This document shows positions 59,558 through 64,000 of a stretch of DNA of 64,000 nucleotides, one piece after another. The notes beneath the pieces were generated by a model. That model was not told where the DNA came from. It was given only the letters and a program-made list of their open reading frames with translations, and made no database searches. The position numbers and the translations under genes are program-made. Numbering within the stretch: position 1 is the first letter of the stretch; every line of letters starts with the position of its first letter. This DNA comes from an uncultured Sphaerochaeta sp. (GTDB taxonomy: Bacteria; Spirochaetota; Spirochaetia; Sphaerochaetales; Sphaerochaetaceae). The DNA is taken from contig NZ_OY781939.1 of assembly GCF_963677315.1 (NCBI RefSeq), positions 434,001-498,000 of the forward strand. Reading direction: 5' to 3'.

Positions 59558-60550
59558 TCAGATAAGAACGTGCATTTTCTCTTTTATGGCATGGATGTTC
59601 TCATTACCGATAGCATTTGCCTTTCGAGTACCTTCAATGATGAGGTCTCTTACCTCTCCTCGATGGGCTTCATAGTAGGCACGCTTTTCACGGATGGGAT
59701 CCAACATCTCATTGAGTACTGCATTGAGTCGTTTCTTACAGGCGACACAACCAATCTGTGCAGTTCTGCACATTTCAGCAATGTTGTCCTTCTCCGCCTC
59801 ATTGAACACACAGTGATACTTGTACACATTACAGATCTCGGGAGTCCCGGGAATCTTGATCGTAACACGCGCAGGATCGGTAACAGCATTGCGTACCCGC
59901 TCCCATACTGCCTCTGGCGTATCAGAGAGGTAGATTGCATTGCCCATGCTCTTACCCATCTTTGCATTCCCGTCCAGTCCAGCCAATCTGCCTACAGTAC
60001 TGAGCTTGACCTGTGGCTCAACGATACTGGTTCCATACATATCATTGAACTTCCTGACAATCTTACGGGCAAGCTCGATATGTGGGACCTGGTCTTCCCC
60101 TACCGGTACCAAATCTGCATTACAGAAGGTAATGTCAGCAGTCTGGCTCACAGGATATCCAAGAAAACCATAGGTAAGGTCTGCATACCCATAGTTCTTT
60201 GCCTCTGTCTTGATCGTAGGATTATGACGGAGTTGGTTTACCGTTACAATCATTGAATAGAAGACCGTCAGCTCAGCGATGGAGGTTATCTGTGACTGTT
60301 GTACCAGGGTGGCTTTCTCAGGATCCAAGCCCACTGAAAGGTTGTCAATTGCCACATCATAAATACTGCTGTTGATCAACTCAGGATCTTCAAAATGCGT
60401 GGTAAGCGCCTGAACATCAGCGAGGAGAATGAATGTCTCATAGGTATGCTGCAACTCAACCCTGCTCTTCAGGGAGCCTACATAATGACCGAGGTGCAGT
60501 TTACCTGTTGTTCTGTCACCGGTTAGAATTCGTTTCTGTTTCGTTTCCAA
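59558..60550 (-). CDS. trpS: Tryptophanyl-tRNA synthetase
   Basis: 330 residues, class I. The HIGH motif is GKLHLGHYVGSL and the KMSKS motif is GNAKMGKSMGNAI; GDRTTGKLHLGH and AEDQ-like VGEDQVPHIELARKI are typical TrpS segments. The start is a TTG at 60550: AAGGAG is eight bases upstream, whereas the in-frame ATG at 60568 overlaps that ribosome site and the fmdB stop. Last gene of the ileS group, before a strong terminator. The adjacent ileS is another class I synthetase. Confidence 0.93.
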   Translation of the reverse strand: METKQKRILTGDRTTGKLHLGHYVGSLKSRVELQHTYETFILLADVQALTTHFEDPELINSSIYDVAIDNLSVGLDPEKATLVQQSQITSIAELTVFYSMIVTVNQLRHNPTIKTEAKNYGYADLTYGFLGYPVSQTADITFCNADLVPVGEDQVPHIELARKIVRKFNDMYGTSIVEPQVKLSTVGRLAGLDGNAKMGKSMGNAIYLSDTPEAVWERVRNAVTDPARVTIKIPGTPEICNVYKYHCVFNEAEKDNIAEMCRTAQIGCVACKKRLNAVLNEMLDPIREKRAYYEAHRGEVRDLIIEGTRKANAIGNENIHAIKEKMHVLI

Positions 60551-60554
60551 AAGA

Positions 60555-60755
60555 CTACTCCTTCTCATCTACCTGCTCTACTTCAGCAGGTTGCCCATCT
60601 TGTTCGCCATGGAATGAAGAGGGCTTGTTTACCCGCCTCATGGTATGTTCCATATTACAAGAAGGGCAGACAGCAGGAGGCTCATGCTTATCCAGGGACT
60701 GGACCAATTCAACCCGTGCCTTGCAAAGCTGGCACTCATATTCATACGAAGGCAT
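60555..60755 (-). CDS. FmdB-family zinc ribbon protein
   Basis: 66 residues: MPSYEYECQLCKARVELVQS with the first CxxC and AVCPSCNMEHTMRR with the second, a single zinc ribbon in the style of FmdB regulatory proteins; an acidic tail (EVEQVDEKE) follows. Function of the family is poorly known, with proposed roles in gene regulation. GAGGAG lies about 10 bases before the ATG. It sits between a lipoprotein gene and trpS. Confidence 0.88.
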   Translation of the reverse strand: MPSYEYECQLCKARVELVQSLDKHEPPAVCPSCNMEHTMRRVNKPSSFHGEQDGQPAEVEQVDEKE

Positions 60756-60779
60756 AATGTGGTATCTCCTCTTATGGGT

Positions 60780-61664
60780 TTACAACAGACCACTCAAGCT
60801 CTGCTTGAGATTGTTCATTTGCTCTTCACCCAAATCCATATGTTTGATCGTTACTAGATCATCTTCAATCAAGAACATCTTCATCAAGTCGGCTATCTTG
60901 AAGGGAATCTTCTCCCTCTTCAGCCGAGCCAGGTATCCAGTTCTTACCATCTGGGACAGTGTAGTGGCAAGTTTGGGGGTGTCCATCGTGATATAAGCAT
61001 CCAGGCTGTATCCCCCATCCTCTTTCTGGTTTATCAGTAAAAGCATCACCTTTGCTTGGGTGATCACCGTATCCGGCAATTCCAGACCAAGATCAAAAAA
61101 CGTCTCAGGCTCCAATGAGTAGACCGCGATGTTTGAGGAAGCCATATCGTTTGCCGTGGGCAAATCGATTAACTTCCGCTCAGCATCGTAAAGCTCATAC
61201 ACCTCTGGGTACTCCCTATTGGTGAAGAGTATCTTATCATTATTGGGAGCGTAGATGCTCAAATCCCCTTCCTTCTGCTGGAAGTACGTAAGATCATCCT
61301 GGGCATACTGCCTCTTGAGCTCCCTGGAGTACATCATGGCAGTGTTTGCCAACCACTTGGGATAGTCTCCCTCGACCACCCCATAGGCATCCAACTCCTC
61401 AACTTCCAACGGGTACGCATCCAATCTTGGGGAAAGCGAGAGAGAGATTCGCTCGGCTCGATCAGCAAACTCCTGCATATCGGCAAAAACGCCTTTGATG
61501 AGTTCGCTCTCCTTCTGGGCATCCACGGTTACAACAATGACACCACTGTCCGCCATTCCCTGGAAATCAAAATAGGGAACCTCCTTCCTTGCCGTTGTGG
61601 CACAGGAAGAGAGGAAGAGCACCAAAAGAAACCCGATAGGAACCAGCCTGGCAAAATGTTTCAT
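60780..61664 (-). CDS. Lipoprotein of unknown function
   Basis: 294 residues with a signal sequence and lipobox (FLLVLFLSSC, cysteine near residue 21). The mature protein has mixed alpha/beta character, with YFDFQGMADSGVIVVTVDAQK at its start and MVRTGYLARLKREKIPFKIADL near the end. No family recognised. Both a GTG (61667) and an ATG (61664) are possible starts; AAGGA six or nine bases upstream suits either, and ATG is preferred. It starts six bases after the ileS stop. Confidence 0.75.
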   Translation of the reverse strand: MKHFARLVPIGFLLVLFLSSCATTARKEVPYFDFQGMADSGVIVVTVDAQKESELIKGVFADMQEFADRAERISLSLSPRLDAYPLEVEELDAYGVVEGDYPKWLANTAMMYSRELKRQYAQDDLTYFQQKEGDLSIYAPNNDKILFTNREYPEVYELYDAERKLIDLPTANDMASSNIAVYSLEPETFFDLGLELPDTVITQAKVMLLLINQKEDGGYSLDAYITMDTPKLATTLSQMVRTGYLARLKREKIPFKIADLMKMFLIEDDLVTIKHMDLGEEQMNNLKQSLSGLL

Positions 61665-61669
61665 CACGC

Positions 61670-64000
61670 TTAATCCTTCTCTACTTGCAACCTCACCATA
61701 TGGTCATTGCAATCAATACCTTCTCCTGTCAGTGTACCAGAGCGCAAGGTATTGGACAACGTCTCCTTGGCAATGGTTTGTCCATGCTGGTCGAAGACCC
61801 GCTGGATAACCTCATCACCATCATAAGTCAGTACAATCCGGTCAGATACGGCAAACCCACTCTCTTTTCTGAGGTTCTGAACTGAGCGAATGATATCACG
61901 TGCAATTCCCTCATCTGCGAGTTCCTGGGTAACCTTGGTATCGAACCCTACAGTAAGTGATCCATCATTCAGTACCTTTACACCTTCCATCTCAGTCCTC
62001 TGGACAATGATTTCATCCTTGGAGATTGAAATCTCGCCATTGCTGTAAGAGAGTGTGTGTGGTGTGCCGTCAAGGATGGAAGCAATCTTCTCTCCATCAA
62101 AATCAGCAATCATGGATGCAACTTCCTTCATGTCCTTGCCCAGGGATTTTCCCAGAACCTTGAAGTTGGCCTTAGCACTATACTCCACAAGGGAGGACTC
62201 ATCAGATTGCAGATGTACTTCCTTCACATTCAGTTCCTCTGCAATGATTGACTCCATGCTTGCCAGAATTTCCCGTTCATCCTCTTCCCGGTCGACGAGG
62301 AATAGTTTCTGCAAAGGCTGACGAATCTTCAGGTTGTTGGAAGCTCTCAGTGAGCGACCCATGGCGATAGCTCTCTGGGTCAGGGACATCTGGCTTTCTA
62401 GGGTCCAATCCCTTTGGCTCTCATCATAATCAGGATACATACAGAGATGCACACTTTGTGCCATATCTCCCCGTTTCAAGTTCTGGTAAATCTCCTCACT
62501 TGTAAACGGAATGATTGGTGCAACAACCTTGACGAAGGTCATCAGGACCTTGTAGAGGGTATCATACGCCTGCTTCTTATCCGTATCGTTCTCGCCCTTC
62601 CAGAAACGCCTTCGGCTTCGGCGAATGTACCAATTGTTCAGGTCATCGATGAACGGAACAAAGGATGCACACGCTTTCTGGATGTCATAGGCATCGAAAG
62701 AGTCGGTGGCAGTCTGCACAAACCGTTGGGTTGCACTGGTAATCCAGCGGTCCATCGGGTTCGTGAGATCCTCGAAGGCTGTTTCAGAAGGCTCATACCC
62801 ATCAATATTCGCATAGGTTACGAAGAATGAGTAAGCATTCCAGAGAGGGATGATCAAGGTCTTGAGTACTTCCTTTACCGACTCCTCACTGAACTTCAGG
62901 TCCTCTGCACGGACGACTGCACTATTCATCAAGGCAAAACGCAGACTGTCTGCACCGTAGGCGTTTACAATCTCCATCGGATCGGTATAGTTTCGTTCAC
63001 TCTTGCTCATCTTCTTCCCATCGGCTGTCAGAACAATACCGTTGGTGATGCAGTGGGTAAACGCTGGTTTCTCCCAGAGCCCTGCCGCAATAACCGTCAA
63101 GGTATAGAACCAACCACGAGTCTGGTCCAAGCCTTCACAGATGAAATCAGCGGGGAAATTGTTTTCAAAATACTCTTTGTTTTCAAATGGGTAATGTTGC
63201 TGTGCGTATGGCATGGACCCCGACTCAAACCAGCAGTCAAGGACATCCCCAATGCGGCGCATCGTGCCCTTGCCGTCAGGACTTGGCCAGGTCAGATCAT
63301 CAACATAATGCTTATGCAGATCTTCAACCTTCTGCCCACACTTGGACTCCAGCTCTTCCCTGCTTCCGATTACTTCTAGATATTCACTGCCATCGCACTT
63401 CCAAACCGGGATAGGGTTACCCCAGAACCGGTTTCTGCTGATTGCCCAGTCACGAGCTCCTTCAAGCCATTTGCCAAATCGGCCATACTTGAGATGTTCA
63501 GGCATCCAGTAAATCTGCTCATTTGCATCGAGCATGTGTTTCTTGATCTTCTGGATGTCTACAAACCAGCAACTCATGGCACGGTAGATCAACGGCTTCT
63601 TGGTACGGTAACAGAAAGGATACGAGTGAAGGTAGTTCTCCCGCTTCACCAGCAGGTCATGCTCCTTCAGATAAGAGATGATATCCTTATCTGTGTCCTT
63701 GACGAAACGACCAGAGAAGTCTGGTACCTCATCAGTAAAACGACACTCCAAATCCACAGGGCAAACGACAGGAATGTCTGTTCCTTTGAGTACCTGATAA
63801 TCATCTTCACCGAAACCGGGGGCTGTATGGACAATACCACAACCATCTTCGGTGGTTACATAATCACCCATCACACAGACAAATGCGCCCTGCTCCTTGA
63901 GATCTGCAAAGTATGGGAACAAGGGTTTATAACGCATACCTTCATAGAAGGTACCCTTCTGCTCATCAACAATCTCATAGGTGTCCTCGTCCTTGTAGTA
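61670..64000 (-). CDS. ileS: Isoleucyl-tRNA synthetase, N-terminal part outside the window
   Basis: 776 C-terminal residues are visible; the frame is open to base 64000, so the start and the HIGH motif lie outside. Present are the editing domain motif GIVHTAPGFGEDDY, the CWFxDI-type SCWFVDIQKIKKHM, AISRNRFWGNPIPVW, the LDCWFESGSMPYAQ segment and the KMSKS motif (GKKMSKSERNYTDPM). The C-terminal end lacks the zinc finger of E. coli IleS and has the longer extension of eukaryote-like (type 2) enzymes, which are often mupirocin-resistant. The lipoprotein gene follows immediately. Confidence 0.95.
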   Translation of the reverse strand, partial: YYKDEDTYEIVDEQKGTFYEGMRYKPLFPYFADLKEQGAFVCVMGDYVTTEDGCGIVHTAPGFGEDDYQVLKGTDIPVVCPVDLECRFTDEVPDFSGRFVKDTDKDIISYLKEHDLLVKRENYLHSYPFCYRTKKPLIYRAMSCWFVDIQKIKKHMLDANEQIYWMPEHLKYGRFGKWLEGARDWAISRNRFWGNPIPVWKCDGSEYLEVIGSREELESKCGQKVEDLHKHYVDDLTWPSPDGKGTMRRIGDVLDCWFESGSMPYAQQHYPFENKEYFENNFPADFICEGLDQTRGWFYTLTVIAAGLWEKPAFTHCITNGIVLTADGKKMSKSERNYTDPMEIVNAYGADSLRFALMNSAVVRAEDLKFSEESVKEVLKTLIIPLWNAYSFFVTYANIDGYEPSETAFEDLTNPMDRWITSATQRFVQTATDSFDAYDIQKACASFVPFIDDLNNWYIRRSRRRFWKGENDTDKKQAYDTLYKVLMTFVKVVAPIIPFTSEEIYQNLKRGDMAQSVHLCMYPDYDESQRDWTLESQMSLTQRAIAMGRSLRASNNLKIRQPLQKLFLVDREEDEREILASMESIIAEELNVKEVHLQSDESSLVEYSAKANFKVLGKSLGKDMKEVASMIADFDGEKIASILDGTPHTLSYSNGEISISKDEIIVQRTEMEGVKVLNDGSLTVGFDTKVTQELADEGIARDIIRSVQNLRKESGFAVSDRIVLTYDGDEVIQRVFDQHGQTIAKETLSNTLRSGTLTGEGIDCNDHMVRLQVEKD

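Noticed and set aside
1..64000. CRISPR arrays, insertion sequences, prophage or tandem repeat tracts
   Set aside because: I saw no regularly spaced repeats, transposase motifs or phage structural genes in any frame.

Overview
The window looks like a chromosomal core region of an anaerobic spirochaete, most likely Sphaerochaeta or a close relative. This rests on gene content and protein character, not on a database match: lipoproteins with spirochaete-style lipoboxes, a short HrpA-type helicase, an S4 protein without the usual N-terminal zinc cysteines, a eukaryote-like IleS, a complete Rnf complex and a tripartite tricarboxylate transporter. Genes are densely packed, with many ATGA stop/start overlaps and almost no non-coding DNA. 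I see no prophage, insertion sequence, CRISPR array, integron or clear island boundary.

Layout. 1-4.5 kb: a partial TPR membrane protein, a lipoprotein, an unknown membrane protein and glmS. 4.5-6.4 kb: a YtrA-type GntR regulator with an ABC ATPase and permease, with an operator lying over its own -10 box. 6.5-8 kb: mazG and a BusR-like GntR/RCK_C regulator. 8-16.8 kb (minus strand): YkgJ-like protein, dnaG, rpoD, a zinc-ribbon coiled-coil protein, RNase P RNA, a TPR lipoprotein and a radical SAM/DUF2344 protein. 16.8-17.9 kb: divergent tRNA-Tyr and tRNA-Thr, then a solitary rpsD. 18-25 kb (minus): thiN, a small membrane gene and chorismate mutase aroH, ended by a terminator; then tctC-tctB-tctA-aroA-lacI. 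25-29.3 kb: DUF1015 protein, TsaC/Sua5-like protein, FtsB-like protein, a membrane protein with a degenerate GGDEF-like domain, and RNase Z. 29.3-43.5 kb (minus): one run of 14 genes, rnfCDGEAB, a GH57-like protein, prfB with a programmed frameshift, a PEGA-like protein, ftsY, an exported protein and a LolCDE-type exporter. 43.6-53.2 kb: a P-loop/Asp23-like protein, pcnB, hisS, an HrpA-type helicase, aroB, and a cysteine desulfurase with thiI. 53.3-59.5 kb: a split 2-hydroxyacyl-CoA dehydratase/activase system, then pgl-zwf. 59.5-64 kb (minus): ileS (cut by the window edge), a lipoprotein, an FmdB-type zinc ribbon and trpS.

How the genes fit together. The Rnf complex, the ATP-dependent 2-hydroxyacyl-CoA dehydratase activator and the radical SAM protein fit a low-potential ferredoxin-based anaerobic metabolism. 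pgl-zwf supplies NADPH through the oxidative pentose phosphate branch. aroB, aroA and aroH belong to the shikimate/chorismate pathway but sit in three transcription units.

Most interesting to me are: (i) at least five genes (mazG, rnz, the P-loop/Asp23-like gene, aroB and the nifS-like gene) with no Shine-Dalgarno sequence but a -10-like box 6-7 nt upstream of the ATG, which predicts leaderless mRNAs; (ii) a GH57-family protein that appears to have lost its catalytic residues, embedded between rnfB and prfB; (iii) an aroA gene built into a tripartite transporter operon; (iv) a membrane protein with a GGDEF-like domain that lacks the signature motif. All functions are inferred by reading motifs by eye.
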